A stretch of 64,000 bases of DNA from Bradyrhizobium sediminis (GCF_018736105.1 NZ_CP076135.1:1548001-1612000); one strand, 5' to 3'; positions 17,451-27,684 are shown, counted from the first letter of the stretch. The notes: generated by a model from the letters alone, not told the origin. Numbers and translations: made by a program.

Positions 17451-18703
17451 GCGAGGCGCGGGTGCTCGACAACGCGCCCTGGCTCAGATCCGGTCCGGCG
17501 GCCCGCGTGCTTGCGCTGCTCAACGGCAGCGGCGAGGAGGCGCGCGTGATCGGCGGCGCGGTCCGCAATGCGCTGCTGAAGATCCCGGTTGCCGATATCG
17601 ACATCGCGACCACCGCCTTGCCCACCGAGGTGATCCGCCGCGCCAAGGCGGCCGGCATCAAGAGCGTGCCGACTGGCATCGACCACGGCACGGTGACGCT
17701 GGTGGTCGATGCGCATCCGTTCGAGATCACCACGTTGCGCGAGGACACCGAAACCTTCGGGCGCAAGGCGACGGTCGCGTTCGGCCGCGACTGGGTCCGC
17801 GACGCGGAACGGCGCGACTTCACCATCAACGGCCTGTCGGTCGACGCCGCCGGTGTCGTGCATGACCATGTCGGCGGCCTGAGCGATATCGCCGCCAGAC
17901 GCGTGCGCTTCATCGGCGATCCCGCAGCGCGCATCGCCGAAGACTATCTGCGCATCCTCAGGTTCTTCCGCATCCACGCCGCCTATGGCTCGGGCCAACC
18001 GGACCGCGCCGGATACCTCGCCTGCATCGGCGCACATGCCGGCCTTGCGACCCTCTCCGCCGAACGCGTGCGCATGGAAATGCTCAAGCTGATGGTCGCA
18101 GGCGGCGCGGCCGGCGCGGTCGAGGCGATGGCGGAGGGCGGGCTGCTGCAGCCGATTTTCGGCGGCGTCGCCTATACCGGACCGTTCGCCGCGATGATCG
18201 CGGCGGAACGCCTGCTCGGACTGGCGCCGGACCCGATTCGCCGGCTCGGCGCGCTCGCGGTCGCCGTCACCGAGGACGCCAAGCGCGTCGCGCTGCGCAT
18301 GCGCCTTTCCAACGCCGAAACCAAGGCGCTGGATTCCATGGGCCATCGCTGGTGGCGGCTCGCCGGCATGGACGAGGCCACCGCGCGGCGACGGCTCTAC
18401 CGGCTCGGCGAGGAGCGTTACCGGGACCGGCTGATGCTGGCATGGGCGCGGGCGGGAGGGCGCGTCGATGCGGCGCATTGGCGCGAGCTTGCGACCCTGC
18501 CGAAGCGCTGGAGCGCCCCGAAATTCCCGTTGAAGGCGGCCGATTTCATCGCCCGCGGCATAACCGAGGGCCCGCTGCTCGGGCAGGTGCTGGCGCTGGC
18601 CGAAGACGCCTGGCTGGCGGCGGACTTCCCGCTGGATGAGGCCGTCGTGAGCGGCATTGCCGATCGGGCCGTGGCCCGCTTCGCCCGCGACAACAGGCTG
18701 TGA
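17447..18703 (+). CDS. cca: CCA tRNA nucleotidyltransferase / poly(A) polymerase family
   Basis: This 418-residue enzyme adds or repairs the 3' CCA end of tRNAs. The nucleotidyltransferase core has GGAVR at 36-40, the metal-binding DID at 50-52 and ERRDFTINGLS near 122-132. RIAEDYLRILRFFRI marks the nucleotide-selection region, and a C-terminal helical domain follows. The ATG sits in the ATGA overlap with the preceding gene. The longer frame upstream is a shadow of the DUF6111 gene. It is the third step of a tightly coupled series. Confidence 0.92.
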   Translation: MSEARVLDNAPWLRSGPAARVLALLNGSGEEARVIGGAVRNALLKIPVADIDIATTALPTEVIRRAKAAGIKSVPTGIDHGTVTLVVDAHPFEITTLREDTETFGRKATVAFGRDWVRDAERRDFTINGLSVDAAGVVHDHVGGLSDIAARRVRFIGDPAARIAEDYLRILRFFRIHAAYGSGQPDRAGYLACIGAHAGLATLSAERVRMEMLKLMVAGGAAGAVEAMAEGGLLQPIFGGVAYTGPFAAMIAAERLLGLAPDPIRRLGALAVAVTEDAKRVALRMRLSNAETKALDSMGHRWWRLAGMDEATARRRLYRLGEERYRDRLMLAWARAGGRVDAAHWRELATLPKRWSAPKFPLKAADFIARGITEGPLLGQVLALAEDAWLAADFPLDEAVVSGIADRAVARFARDNRL

Positions 18704-18710
18704 GCCTTCT

Positions 18711-19490
18711 TTGAGCATCCTTGCCGGCTTCGCCGATATCTCGCTGGCCCAACTCCTGCTGGTGGCCGGCGTCGCGCTGCTGGCCTCGGTGGTCGGCGGC
18801 CTTGCGGGTTATGGCACCGGCGCGCTGATGCCGCTGGTCCTGGTGCCCCTGATCGGCGCCGAGCCCGTGGTGCCGATCATCGCTCTCTCGGCGATCTTCA
18901 CCAATCTCGGCCGCTTTGCCGCCTATCTCCGATATGTCGACGGCCGCCGCGCCCTGATCGTGATCTCGGCGGCCGCATTCACGACCGCACTCGGCGCCTG
19001 GGGCTACACGCTTCTCACCAATGCCGGTGCAGCGCTGGTGATCGGCGCGATGCTGATATCGAGCGTGCCGCTGCGCCGCCTGGCGAGGCGCCGCGACGTC
19101 AGGATCGGCGACACCGGGCTCGCCGCAGGCTCGGTGGGTTACGGCGTCGTGGTCGGCGGCACCTCGGGCTCGGGCGTGATCCTGCTGTCGTTGTTGATGG
19201 CGGCGGGTCTCGAGGGCGCCGCCGTGATCGCCACCGACGCGGTGATCTCGGTTGTGACCAGCATCATCAAGATTTCCGTGTTTGGCCTCGCCGGTGTCAT
19301 CACCGCGCAGGTGCTGGCCCTTGCGCTATTGATCGGGGCGATCGCGATCCCCGGAGCGTTTCTGGCGCGCGCCTTTGTCGAACGGATGCCGCTGCACATT
19401 CACACCGCGATCCTCGACGTCGCGGTGGTCGCGGGTGGCGTGGTGATGATATCGGCGGCGGTACGGCAGATCTTGTGGACTAGCTATTAG
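18711..19490 (+). CDS. Sulfite exporter TauE/SafE family permease
   Basis: This protein of about 259 residues has seven to eight hydrophobic segments and the TauE/SafE pattern of two similar halves (VVGGLAGYGTGALMPLVLVPL near the N-terminus, SVGYGVVVGGTSGSGVILLSLL in the second half). Members export sulfite or organosulfonates, or act as general anion permeases; the substrate here is unknown. No ATG lies near the start, so a TTG giving LSILAGFADIS just after the cca stop is chosen. Another TTG 18 codons upstream inside cca is possible. Confidence 0.85.
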   Translation: MSILAGFADISLAQLLLVAGVALLASVVGGLAGYGTGALMPLVLVPLIGAEPVVPIIALSAIFTNLGRFAAYLRYVDGRRALIVISAAAFTTALGAWGYTLLTNAGAALVIGAMLISSVPLRRLARRRDVRIGDTGLAAGSVGYGVVVGGTSGSGVILLSLLMAAGLEGAAVIATDAVISVVTSIIKISVFGLAGVITAQVLALALLIGAIAIPGAFLARAFVERMPLHIHTAILDVAVVAGGVVMISAAVRQILWTSY

Positions 19491-19692
19491 CCTGAGCCTG
19501 TTTCCGATTCTTGCGGCATAGCGGACATGGTCGGGCTTGCTGCTGGTTCGCTCCGGCGAAACGGACATTCGCCGCGAGTCGACTTCATCCTCAGTGTCTA
19601 ATGTGAGCATAGTCACAGACGATTTCGGTTTGGAGATTGATAAGGTCAGCCCGGCTGATAGGGTCAGTTTATTGCCGATTTGGAATTTGCTG

Positions 19693-21507
19693 ATGCGGGC
19701 TTGGTGGACACTTGCAGTAGCGGTTTGGTCGGTCTGCCTTCTCGGTGGGCCCGCCCTTGCTGAGAAGCGGGTAGCACTGGTGATTGGCAACTCCGCCTAC
19801 CAGAACGTCGCCCGGCTAGGCAATCCTGCCAACGATGCTGCGGCAATGACTGCGACTCTCAAAAGTGCGGGGTTCGACGTTGTCGACTCTCGACGCGACC
19901 TCAAGACTTCCGATATGCGTCGCGCGCTGCGTGATTTTTCGGATCAAGCCCGTGATGCGGATGTCGCGGTGGTCTATTACGCCGGGCATGGCATTGAGGT
20001 CGAGGGCACCAACTATCTTATACCGGTTGACGCAGTTCTCGAACGCGACATCGATATTTACGACGAAACCTTCGCGCTGGACCGGATTCTGGTCACGATT
20101 GAGCCGGCCAAGCAATTGCGGCTGGTGATCCTTGACGCCTGCCGCGATAATCCATTTGCTAAGACGATGAAGCGCACCATTGGGTCGCGCGCCGTTGGAC
20201 GCGGGCTTGCCAAGGTCGAACCGACCAGTCCGAACACGCTGATCGCCTTCGCCTCGAAGGCAGGCTCGACGGCATCGGACGGCGACAGCAAAAACAGTCC
20301 GTTCACCGCTGCCTTGGTGAAGCATATCGCGAAACCTGGCCTTGATCTGCGCAAGGCGTTCGGGTTCGTGCGGGACGATGTGCTGAAGAACACCGGCAAC
20401 CGGCAGGAGCCCTATGTATACGGTTCGCTGGGCGGTGACGATCTGGCGCTGGTTCCTGCGAAGCCTGCGGCCACGGGGCCGCAGGCTGACCCTCAATCGG
20501 CAGTTCGGCGAGACTATGAACTTGCGCTGCAGTTGGGCTCCCGCGACGGATGGGAGGCGTTCCTGCGGACATATCCCGACGGGTTCTATGCTGATCTCGC
20601 GAAGGGGCAGTTGAAGAAGATCGCGGCCGAAGATGCCCGCGTCGCCGCCTCCGAGAAGGCGCGACAGACAGAGCAGGATAAGGCGCGGCTCGCGGCAGAA
20701 GGTGCACGACAAGCCGAACAGACCAAGGCCGCTGCCGCAGCCAAGGCCGCTGAAACTGCGCGCATCGCGGCAGAAAAAACGAAGCAGATCGAGCAGGAAA
20801 AGGCCGCCGCCGCCGAACGGGCACGACTTGCCGAGCAGGAAAAAGTCCGGCTCGCCGTAGAGAAGGCCAAACAGGCGGAGCAGGAGAAGGCTGCGGCTGC
20901 AGAACAGGCGCGCTTGGCTGTCGAGAAGGCGGCACAGGAGAAGAAACAGCATCTCGCTGCCGTATCACCGGCCGACAAGCCTGAACAACCCGCTGTCGAT
21001 CTCCCGCGCGCCCTGCAAGCTGAACTCCGCCGTGTCGGGTGCAACCCCGGCACCGGAGATGGCAACTGGAACGCGGCCTCGCAGAAAGCACTCGATCTGT
21101 TCAATAAACACGCTGGTGTGAAGCTGGATGTGAAGATCGCCAGCGTTGACGCGCTAGATGCAGTCAAAGGTAAGACAGCACGCGTCTGCCCATTGATCTG
21201 CGAACACGGATTCAGGGCCGACGGCGACCGTTGTACGAAGATCACCTGCCGGGCGGGGTACGAAATTGGCGACGATAATACCTGCGAAAAGATCGAAGTG
21301 GGAAAGCCGACCGCAAAGCGCGAAGAGCAAAAGCGGGATCGTGCAGAACGTGCCAAGGCGGACGCTAGGCCAGAGAAGTCGCAAGCCTCCGGCCAGATTC
21401 TTTGCAATAGCGGTGGATGCAGACCGGTTGCCAAGGGTTGTAGATTATCTATCCAGGGGGGCTCTGGAACTAGCATGGCCCGGTACGAAGCCGAGGTTTG
21501 CAACTGA
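19693..21507 (+). CDS. Secreted caspase-like (peptidase C14) protein with coiled coil
   Basis: This 604-residue protein begins with a signal peptide (residues 1-24, cleavage near ALAEKR). A caspase-like peptidase domain covers roughly 25-260, with catalytic His99 in YYAGHG and Cys150 in LDACRDNP. An alanine/glutamate/lysine-rich coiled coil with repeats such as AEKARQAEQ spans about 305-435. A putative peptidoglycan-binding-like segment follows (RALQAELRRVGCNPGTGDGNW), then a cysteine-rich tail (CPLICEHGF, CTKITCRAGY, CEKIEVG). Two downstream start choices were weighed; the ATG giving MRAWWTLAVAVW is preferred because it exposes the signal peptide. The base composition is less GC-rich and the flanks carry short hairpins, so the gene may be accessory. 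The substrate is unknown. Confidence 0.87.
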   Translation: MRAWWTLAVAVWSVCLLGGPALAEKRVALVIGNSAYQNVARLGNPANDAAAMTATLKSAGFDVVDSRRDLKTSDMRRALRDFSDQARDADVAVVYYAGHGIEVEGTNYLIPVDAVLERDIDIYDETFALDRILVTIEPAKQLRLVILDACRDNPFAKTMKRTIGSRAVGRGLAKVEPTSPNTLIAFASKAGSTASDGDSKNSPFTAALVKHIAKPGLDLRKAFGFVRDDVLKNTGNRQEPYVYGSLGGDDLALVPAKPAATGPQADPQSAVRRDYELALQLGSRDGWEAFLRTYPDGFYADLAKGQLKKIAAEDARVAASEKARQTEQDKARLAAEGARQAEQTKAAAAAKAAETARIAAEKTKQIEQEKAAAAERARLAEQEKVRLAVEKAKQAEQEKAAAAEQARLAVEKAAQEKKQHLAAVSPADKPEQPAVDLPRALQAELRRVGCNPGTGDGNWNAASQKALDLFNKHAGVKLDVKIASVDALDAVKGKTARVCPLICEHGFRADGDRCTKITCRAGYEIGDDNTCEKIEVGKPTAKREEQKRDRAERAKADARPEKSQASGQILCNSGGCRPVAKGCRLSIQGGSGTSMARYEAEVCN

Positions 21508-21843
21508 AAAACTGGCCGCGAGGGCCGCGTTGCACTTTGGACAATTCCGCTCGTGGCACTCTTCGGACGTGACGCAATGTCGGACTTGAGTCCGGAATCC
21601 GCACCAAAGCGGACGTCCGCTAACGCTTTTGATCCCCACAAAAAGGTGGGGAGAGGTGAAGTGAATTCCCGCGCGCCTCAATGAGTCCGCATCTTGAATT
21701 AGTGCCGTTGATTTGCCCGACGTGTCAAATGGTGTCGCTGGCATCGCACATGCCGGCGACTACCCTGTTACTTTGCATGGGGTTGTTTTCGATATTTGTG
21801 GTTGGGAGCGAGCACCGGGTCGAGGTTTGGAGCGGCAAAAGCT
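21508..21843. other. Gene-free region downstream of the caspase-like gene
   Basis: No supported gene is present. A short hairpin (CCCCAC and GTGGGG, 21634-21651) could terminate the caspase-like transcript. A GC-rich inverted stretch (TCCGC and GCGGA) lies around 21598-21613. The segment 21769-21791 is identical to 56262-56284 and marks a dispersed repeat. Small ORFs here read through the repeat and are not accepted. Confidence 0.6.
21769..21791. repeat. 23-base dispersed repeat, copy 1
   Basis: This segment (beginning TACTTTGCATGGGG and ending GTTTTCG) is identical at 56262-56284, 34 kb away. Both copies lie just outside the 5' or 3' end of a gene. Sequence beyond the 23 bases diverges but stays similar (TTTGTGGTTGG against TTTTTGGTCCGG). 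Confidence 0.8.
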
Positions 21844-22593
21844 TCATGCCCGCTCGGCCGGCAGCAATTCCGTCAGTGAGCGGATGATGCGGTCGGGCCT
21901 GACGGTGGTGCCGGCGGGCAGGCCTTCGCCATGCGCATCGATCCAGATCGCATAGATGCCGAGGCGCTGCGGCACCTCGATTTCCCATTCCAGATTGTCG
22001 CCGATCATCCAGGTCTCGGGCGCGGTGACGCCGAGCGCCTGCATGGCATGGTGGTAGGCGCGCTCCTCCGGCTTGCCGAAACCATGCTCGCCCTCGATCT
22101 GGATATGATCGAAGCGGTGCGTCAGTTCGAAGCGCTCGACCTTGGCGCGCTGCGGGCCGGCGGCGCCGTTGGTGACCAGCGCCAGCTTCACGCCGAGATC
22201 CTTGAGCGCATCGATCGCGTCATGCGCGCCCGGAAAGACGAACATCTCCTCTTCGCGATAGGCATGGAAGCGGTTGGCGAGACGTGTCGCAAGATCCAGC
22301 GACAGCGGTGCGTGGCCTTTGGCGGCAAGGGCGCTAAATCCGCCCTGGACCACCACGTGCCGGGCCTCCTCGAGTTTCAGCCGCCACGCGGCCTCGGCGG
22401 TTGCCCAGAATTTCCGGCCCGACTCCACGATCGCGGCCGCAACCTGTTGCGACGACAGTGATCCAAGCTCATCGGCAAATTCCGCCGTGACATTGTTCCA
22501 GGCGATCTCGGGGCGGCCATAGGCCGACAGGATGGTGTCGTCCATATCGATCAGCATCGCGCGGGGCAGCTGAGTCATGGTCTTCAAGGCCAT
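21844..22593 (-). CDS. HAD superfamily hydrolase (phosphatase)
   Basis: This 249-residue cytoplasmic enzyme has all HAD motifs: DMDDT near residues 16-20 (nucleophile and acid/base aspartates), TNG in [10 protein letters not shown], the lysine of [10 protein letters not shown], and [10 protein letters not shown] near the C-terminus. A helical cap is inserted after motif I, typical of subfamily IA phosphatases such as YjjG-like or pyrimidine nucleotidases. The substrate cannot be assigned. The start overlaps the end of hemF by ten bases, so the two are co-transcribed. Confidence 0.9.
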   Translation of the reverse strand: MALKTMTQLPRAMLIDMDDTILSAYGRPEIAWNNVTAEFADELGSLSSQQVAAAIVESGRKFWATAEAAWRLKLEEARHVVVQGGFSALAAKGHAPLSLDLATRLANRFHAYREEEMFVFPGAHDAIDALKDLGVKLALVTNGAAGPQRAKVERFELTHRFDHIQIEGEHGFGKPEERAYHHAMQALGVTAPETWMIGDNLEWEIEVPQRLGIYAIWIDAHGEGLPAGTTVRPDRIIRSLTELLPAERA

Positions 22594-23471
22594 TTCACTT
22601 CGGGCGGCATCGACGACAGGATGGAATCGACGTTGCCGCCGGTTTTCAGCCCGAAGATGGTGCCGCGGTCATAGAGCAGGTTGAATTCGACGTAGCGTCC
22701 GCGCCGGACCAACTGTTCCTCGCGATCATCAGCCGTCCACGGCGCGGCGAAATTGCGCCGCACCAGTTCGGGATAGATTTTCAGGAACGCGCGGCCGACG
22801 TCCTGCGTGAAGGCGAAGTCGGCGTCCCAGTCGCCGCTTTCGAGCCAGTCGTAGAAGATGCCGCCGATGCCGCGCGCTTCCTTGCGATGCGGCAGATAGA
22901 AATACTCGTCGCACCATTTCTTGAACTTGTCGTAGGGCGCGACCGCGGCGTGCGCATCGCAGGCGGCCTGCATCGCGGCGTGAAACGCCACCGTGTCGGG
23001 ATCCGCTTGCGTCCGCCGCCGGTCGAGCACCGGCGTCAGGTCAGCGCCGCCGCCGAACCACGCCTTGGTGGTGACGACGAAGCGGGTGTTCATGTGAACG
23101 GCCGGGATATTCGGATTGCGCAGATGCGCGATCAGCGAAATGCCCGAGGCCCAGAACCGGGGATCGTCGGCGGCGCCGGGAATCTGCGCGCGGAATTCCG
23201 GTGCGAATTCGCCGTGCACCGTCGAGCAATGCACCCCGACCTTTTCGAACAGCCGTCCGCGCATGACCGACATCACGCCGCCGCCGCCGGGCTTTCCGGT
23301 GTGGTCGGTGCGGTCCCAGGGGGTGCGCACGAAGCGCCCGGCCGCGCCCGGATAGAGCGACGCCGGCGCTTCGGCCTCGAGTTGCTCGAAGGCCGCGCAG
23401 ATGTCGTCGCGCAGGCGCTCGAACCAGGTTCGCGCGCGCGCCTTGCGATCCTCGATCACGGAGATGTCCAT
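22584..23471 (-). CDS. hemF: Aerobic coproporphyrinogen III oxidase
   Basis: This 295-residue enzyme performs the oxygen-dependent decarboxylation of coproporphyrinogen III in heme synthesis. The family blocks are clear: [63 protein letters not shown] and [24 protein letters not shown]. The chosen start gives [12 protein letters not shown]. Twenty codons further upstream would be encoded by an intergenic repeat (GCGAGCGAAGCGAGC), so the longer form is rejected. Confidence 0.95.
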   Translation of the reverse strand: MDISVIEDRKARARTWFERLRDDICAAFEQLEAEAPASLYPGAAGRFVRTPWDRTDHTGKPGGGGVMSVMRGRLFEKVGVHCSTVHGEFAPEFRAQIPGAADDPRFWASGISLIAHLRNPNIPAVHMNTRFVVTTKAWFGGGADLTPVLDRRRTQADPDTVAFHAAMQAACDAHAAVAPYDKFKKWCDEYFYLPHRKEARGIGGIFYDWLESGDWDADFAFTQDVGRAFLKIYPELVRRNFAAPWTADDREEQLVRRGRYVEFNLLYDRGTIFGLKTGGNVDSILSSMPPEVKWP

Positions 23472-23503
23472 TCTAACTCCTAACGCGTCGGTCGATTCCG
23501 TCA

Positions 23504-23535
23504 TTGCGAGCGAAGCGAGCAATGACGGCAAGCTC
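23504..23535. repeat. Short palindromic repeat upstream of hemF
   Basis: GTCATTGCGAGCGAAGCGAGCAATGAC forms a near-perfect hairpin (GTCATTGC with GCAATGAC, inner GCGAGC with GAAGCGAGC). It has the same core as the larger element at 58235-58380 and belongs to the GTCATTGCGAG family of intergenic repeats in these genomes. Confidence 0.75.
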
Positions 23536-23587
23536 CGACATTAGCCCTGCGATTTCGCCAATTCCCACATCTTCCAAAAATCCAGAT

Positions 23588-24220
23588 CTATCTGATGCCG
23601 AGTGTCTTGTGCGTCTGCACGCTGAGCCGCCATTGCGGGTGGCGCATGCAATAATTGACGGCGCGCTCGGTGTTGGCGGCGACGTCCGGTCCATCCATCG
23701 GCTGCAGCGAAAATCGCTCGAAAGCGAGATCGGCGTAGGCCGCGGGCATGGCGTCAGCCTGCGGATAGACCAGCTTGAGCTCGTCGCCTTGCCGGACCAC
23801 GAGTTCGGCGCCCGCCTTGGGGCTGACGCAGATCCAGTCCACGCCGTCGGGCGGCTTGATCGTGCCGTTGGTCTCGAGGCCGATGGCGAAGCCGCGCGCG
23901 TGCAGGGCATCGATCAAATCGGCGTCCACCTGCAACAGCGGCTCGCCGCCGGTCAGGACCACGTAGCGGTAGCCATGCTCGCCCGCCCATTGGCCGGCAA
24001 TGGCATCGGCGAGTTCGTCGGCCGAGGCGTAGCGGCCGCCCAGCGTGCCGTCGGTGCCGACAAAGTCGGTGTCGCAGAACTGGCACGTCGCCGCGGCGCG
24101 GTCCTGCTCGCGGCCGCTCCAGAGGTTGCAGCCGGAAAACCGGCAAAACACCGCCGCGCGCCCGGCATGCGCGCCTTCGCCCTGCAAGGTCAGAAAGATT
24201 TCCTTGACCGCGTAACTCAA
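23588..24220 (-). CDS. queE: 7-carboxy-7-deazaguanine synthase (radical SAM)
   Basis: This 210-residue radical SAM enzyme forms 7-carboxy-7-deazaguanine, the precursor of queuosine. The cluster motif is the expanded form seen in QueE: Cys31, then 14 residues, Cys46 and Cys49 (CNLW...TCQFCD). GGEP lies at 91-94 and LETNGT follows. The start is a TTG; GAGGAG lies about 8 bases upstream and no ATG is available in a suitable place. Other queuosine genes are not in the window. Confidence 0.92.
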   Translation of the reverse strand: MSYAVKEIFLTLQGEGAHAGRAAVFCRFSGCNLWSGREQDRAAATCQFCDTDFVGTDGTLGGRYASADELADAIAGQWAGEHGYRYVVLTGGEPLLQVDADLIDALHARGFAIGLETNGTIKPPDGVDWICVSPKAGAELVVRQGDELKLVYPQADAMPAAYADLAFERFSLQPMDGPDVAANTERAVNYCMRHPQWRLSVQTHKTLGIR

Positions 24221-24232
24221 CGCGCCGTCTCC

Positions 24233-24688
24233 TCAAGATGCGGAACTGGTCTGCCGCAGGGCTTCGCCCAATGCCATCGCTGCCGCTACCGCGACATTGA
24301 GCGAGCGCAGACCGGGCTTGATCGGGATCACCACCCGCGCGTCTGCCGCGGCGACCACCTCGTCGGGAACGCCTGCGGACTCCCGCCCGAACAGCAGGAT
24401 GTCGTCGGCGCCATAGCGAAAATCAAGGTAGGAGCCGGGACTTGTGGTCGTAAACAGGATCAGGCGATAGCCCTTTTCACTACGCCATTGCTCGAATTTT
24501 GACCATGAGTCGTGGCGCATGATGGTTACCCGGTCGAGGTAGTCCATGCCGGCCCGGCGGAAGTGCCGGTCGGACACCGGAAAGCCGGCCGGCTCGATAA
24601 TATGGGCCGCCACGTCCAGGCACGCGCAAAGGCGCAGAATCGTCCCGGTGTTCTGGGGGATGTCGGGCTGAAAAAGCGCAACTTGCAT
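24233..24688 (-). CDS. trmL: tRNA (cytidine/uridine-2'-O-)-methyltransferase
   Basis: This 151-residue SPOUT-family enzyme methylates the ribose at the wobble position of tRNA-Leu. The signature blocks are present: MQVALFQPDIPQNTGTI at the N-terminus, LFGRESAGVPDE in the middle and RSLNVAVAAAMALGEALRQ at the C-terminus, which form the trefoil knot. The start gives MQVALFQP. An 87-codon extension has no family match. It is 12 bases from queE and diverges from the Rieske gene. Confidence 0.93.
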   Translation of the reverse strand: MQVALFQPDIPQNTGTILRLCACLDVAAHIIEPAGFPVSDRHFRRAGMDYLDRVTIMRHDSWSKFEQWRSEKGYRLILFTTTSPGSYLDFRYGADDILLFGRESAGVPDEVVAAADARVVIPIKPGLRSLNVAVAAAMALGEALRQTSSAS

Positions 24689-24965
24689 GATGTGACGGCC
24701 CCCGGAGGGCTCCATGAAATGTCTGAATAATTCGCCGCTTCCCGCGGAATTAGTGCATTGCACGTTTGCGAGCCGATAGCGGGCTTGCGCTCGTCCGGCA
24801 AGGGTGCCAATAGAACGATTCTGGACTGCTTGTTCCGCCCGATTGGCCGGGAAAAGTGGTCTTTCTGCCGCCGCGGGGGTCGCGGGCGCCGGCAGCCTCC
24901 TCCGGTTCGTCGTGACGTTCCCTGGGGCGGTTCCACCGGCTGCAGACAAGAAAGGGCTTGGAATC

Positions 24966-25496
24966 GTGACGACAGCGTCTTCGGCGGATCATCCCACACG
25001 CCGTGATTTCCTTTTTGTTGCAACGGGAGCCGCCGCTGCGGTCGGCGGAGCGGCCACTTTGTGGCCCTTCATTTCCCAAATGAACCCGGACGCCTCGACC
25101 ATCGCGGCCGGCGCGCCGATCGAGGTCGATCTGGCGCCGATTGCCGAAGGGCAGGACGTCAAGGTGTTCTGGCGCGGCAAGCCGATCTACATCAGCCACC
25201 GCACCAAGAAGCAGATCGAGGAGGCCCGCGCGGTCACCGTCTCGAGCCTGCCCGACCCGCAGAGCGACCAGGCCCGGGTCAAGGAAGGCCACGACCAGTG
25301 GCTGGTCGTGATCGGCATCTGCACCCATCTGGGCTGCATTCCGATCGCCCATGAGGGCACCTACAACGGCTTCTTCTGCCCCTGCCACGGTTCGCAATAC
25401 GATACCTCGGGCCGCATCCGTTCGGGACCAGCACCCTCCAACCTGCCGGTGCCGCCCTATCAATTCGTTTCCGACACCAAAATCCAGATCGGCTGA
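24966..25496 (+). CDS. petA: Ubiquinol-cytochrome c reductase iron-sulfur (Rieske) subunit
   Basis: This 176-residue protein carries the [2Fe-2S] cluster of the cytochrome bc1 complex. The cluster motifs are CTHLGC at 119-124 and CPCHGS at 138-143. A Tat-type signal anchor ([18 protein letters not shown], residues 11-28) places it on the periplasmic face. The start is a GTG, because no ATG fits the signal sequence; the 54-codon upstream extension is rejected. It precedes the fused cytochrome b/c1 gene, equivalent to fbcF-fbcH of Bradyrhizobium. Confidence 0.95.
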   Translation: MTTASSADHPTRRDFLFVATGAAAAVGGAATLWPFISQMNPDASTIAAGAPIEVDLAPIAEGQDVKVFWRGKPIYISHRTKKQIEEARAVTVSSLPDPQSDQARVKEGHDQWLVVIGICTHLGCIPIAHEGTYNGFFCPCHGSQYDTSGRIRSGPAPSNLPVPPYQFVSDTKIQIG

Positions 25497-25561
25497 GCCT
25501 CGGATCCACTATCCGAGACTTGGGCCCGTCGCGTCGTCTTATATTTCCTCAGGATCGCATC

Positions 25562-27628
25562 ATGAGCGGACCATCCGACTACCAGCCGACCAATCCCGCA
25601 TTGAAGTGGATTGAACGGCGTCTCCCGATCTTGGGACTTATGCACTCCTCGTTCGTGGCCTATCCGACGCCGCGCAATCTGAACTACTGGTGGACCTTCG
25701 GCGCCATCCTTTCGATGATGCTCGGGGTGCAGATCATCTCGGGCGTTATCCTGGCGATGCACTACACGCCGCATGTCGACATGGCCTTCAAGTCGGTCGA
25801 AAGCATCGTGCGCGACGTCAATTACGGCTGGCTGCTGCGCAACATGCACGCCACCGGCGCCTCGATGTTCTTCGTCGCGGTCTACGTCCACATGTTCCGC
25901 GGCCTGTATTACGGGTCGTACAAGGAGCCGCGCGAGATCCTCTGGATCCTCGGCGTCATCATCTACCTCCTGATGATGGCGACCGGTTTCATGGGCTACG
26001 TGCTGCCGTGGGGCCAGATGAGCTTCTGGGGCGCCACCGTCATCACCAACCTGTTCTCCGCCATCCCCTATGTCGGCGACAGCATCGTCACCCTGCTGTG
26101 GGGCGGCTATTCGGTCGGCAATCCGACCCTGAACCGCTTCTTCTCGCTGCACTACCTGCTGCCGTTCGTGATCGCCGGCGTGGTCGTGCTGCACGTCTGG
26201 GCGCTGCACGTCGTCGGCCAGAACAATCCGGCGGGCGTCGAGCCCAAGACGGCCAAGGACACCGTGGCGTTCACGCCTTACGCGACCATGAAGGATGCCT
26301 TCGGCGTTTCCTGCTTCATGCTGTTCTTCGCCTGGTTCATCTTCTACATGCCGAACTATCTCGGCGAAGCCGACAACTACATCCCGGCCAATCCGGGCGT
26401 CACGCCCGCGCATATCGTGCCGGAATGGTACTACCTGCCGTTCTACGCGATCCTGCGCTCGATCCCGAACAAGCTCGCCGGCGTGGTGGCGATGTTCGGC
26501 GCGATCCTGATCCTGGCGTTCCTGCCCTGGCTCGATACCGCCAAGACCCGGTCCTCGAAGTATCGCCCACTGGCCAAGCAGTTCTTCTGGATCTTCGTCA
26601 TCGTCTGCCTGCTGCTCGGCTGGCTCGGCGCCAAGCCCGCCGAAGGTATCTATGTGATTGCCGGCCGCGTGCTGACGTTCTGCTACTTCGCCTATTTCGT
26701 GATCGTGCTGCCGCTCTTGAGCCGGATCGAAACGCCGCGTCCGGTGCCGAATTCGATCTCCGACGACGTGCTGGCCAAGTCCGGCAAGTCGGCGGTGGTG
26801 TCGTCGGTGATCGCGCTTGCGGTCGCAGGCGCGCTGTTCGCCGGAAGCGTGCAGGACGCCCGGGCGGCAGAGGGGCAGGAAGCGCCGCCGTCGCAGAAGT
26901 GGTCGTTCGCCGGTCCCGTCGGCAAGTTCGACCGCGGCTCGCTGCAGCGCGGCCTGAAGGTCTACAAGGAAGTCTGTTCGTCCTGCCACGGCCTGTCTTA
27001 CATCGCGTTCCGCAATCTCGCCGACGCCGGCGGTCCCGGCTATTCGGCGGCGCAGGCGGCAGCGTTCGCGTCCGAATACAAGGTCAAGGACGGCCCGAAC
27101 GATCAGGGCGACATGTTCGAGCGGGCCGGCCGGGCGGCCGACTACTTCCCGTCGCCGTTCCCGAACGACAACGCGGCGCGGGCAGCCAATGGCGGCGCTT
27201 TGCCGCCCGACCTGTCGCTGATCACCAAGGCTCGCTCCTACCCGCGCGGCTTCCCGATGTTCCTGGTGGACTTCTTCACCCAGTTCCAGGAACAGGGCCC
27301 GAACTACGTCGCCGGGCTGCTGCAGGGCTATGAGGAAAATCCCCCCGCCGGTTTCACGCTGCCGGAAGGCTCCTATTACAACAAGTACTTCCCCGGCCAC
27401 GCCATCAAGATGCCGAAGCCGCTCAGCGACGGCCAGGTCACCTATGACGACGGCTCGCCGGCGACGGTCGCGCAATACGCCAAGGACGTCACCACGTTCC
27501 TGATGTGGGCCGCGGAGCCGCACATGGAGGCGCGCAAGCGGCTCGGCCTGCAGGTGTTCGTGTTCCTGATCCTGCTGACGGGGCTGCTCTACTTCACCAA
27601 GAAGAAGATCTGGGCCGACGCGCACTGA
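25562..27628 (+). CDS. fbcH: Fused cytochrome b / cytochrome c1 polyprotein
   Basis: One 688-residue gene encodes two subunits. Residues 1-420 are cytochrome b, with many membrane helices, the heme-ligand histidines ([19 protein letters not shown]) and the quinol-site PEWYY. A signal-like segment follows ([21 protein letters not shown], about 405-435). The remainder is cytochrome c1 with a CSSCH heme site (472-476), a methionine ligand region ([21 protein letters not shown]) and a C-terminal anchor ([13 protein letters not shown]). In Bradyrhizobium japonicum the homologous FbcH polyprotein is cleaved after export. The start gives MSGPSDYQP. Confidence 0.96.
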   Translation: MSGPSDYQPTNPALKWIERRLPILGLMHSSFVAYPTPRNLNYWWTFGAILSMMLGVQIISGVILAMHYTPHVDMAFKSVESIVRDVNYGWLLRNMHATGASMFFVAVYVHMFRGLYYGSYKEPREILWILGVIIYLLMMATGFMGYVLPWGQMSFWGATVITNLFSAIPYVGDSIVTLLWGGYSVGNPTLNRFFSLHYLLPFVIAGVVVLHVWALHVVGQNNPAGVEPKTAKDTVAFTPYATMKDAFGVSCFMLFFAWFIFYMPNYLGEADNYIPANPGVTPAHIVPEWYYLPFYAILRSIPNKLAGVVAMFGAILILAFLPWLDTAKTRSSKYRPLAKQFFWIFVIVCLLLGWLGAKPAEGIYVIAGRVLTFCYFAYFVIVLPLLSRIETPRPVPNSISDDVLAKSGKSAVVSSVIALAVAGALFAGSVQDARAAEGQEAPPSQKWSFAGPVGKFDRGSLQRGLKVYKEVCSSCHGLSYIAFRNLADAGGPGYSAAQAAAFASEYKVKDGPNDQGDMFERAGRAADYFPSPFPNDNAARAANGGALPPDLSLITKARSYPRGFPMFLVDFFTQFQEQGPNYVAGLLQGYEENPPAGFTLPEGSYYNKYFPGHAIKMPKPLSDGQVTYDDGSPATVAQYAKDVTTFLMWAAEPHMEARKRLGLQVFVFLILLTGLLYFTKKKIWADAH

Positions 27629-27656
27629 TCCTGGCGCCCGCCGATGACATCAATGC

Positions 27657-27684
27657 GAAAAAGCCCCTGCGGGGGCTTTTTTGT
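27657..27684 (+). terminator. Rho-independent terminator of petA-fbcH
   Basis: AAAGCCCC and GGGGCTTT form a GC-rich stem with a 3-4-base loop, followed directly by a T-run (CTTTTTTGTTG). It lies about 30 bases after the fbcH stop. Confidence 0.9.

Noticed and set aside
21681..21887. Small ORF containing LLCMGLFS
   Set aside because: The peptide is produced by reading through the 23-base dispersed repeat; the same peptide appears at 56 kb for that reason.
22584..23531. Longer hemF frame starting [12 protein letters not shown]
   Set aside because: The extra 20 codons come from a palindromic intergenic repeat, and the family starts at [10 protein letters not shown].
24804..24965. In-frame extension of the Rieske gene
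   Set aside because: It would put 54 residues in front of a Tat signal; the GTG at 24966 fits the signal position.
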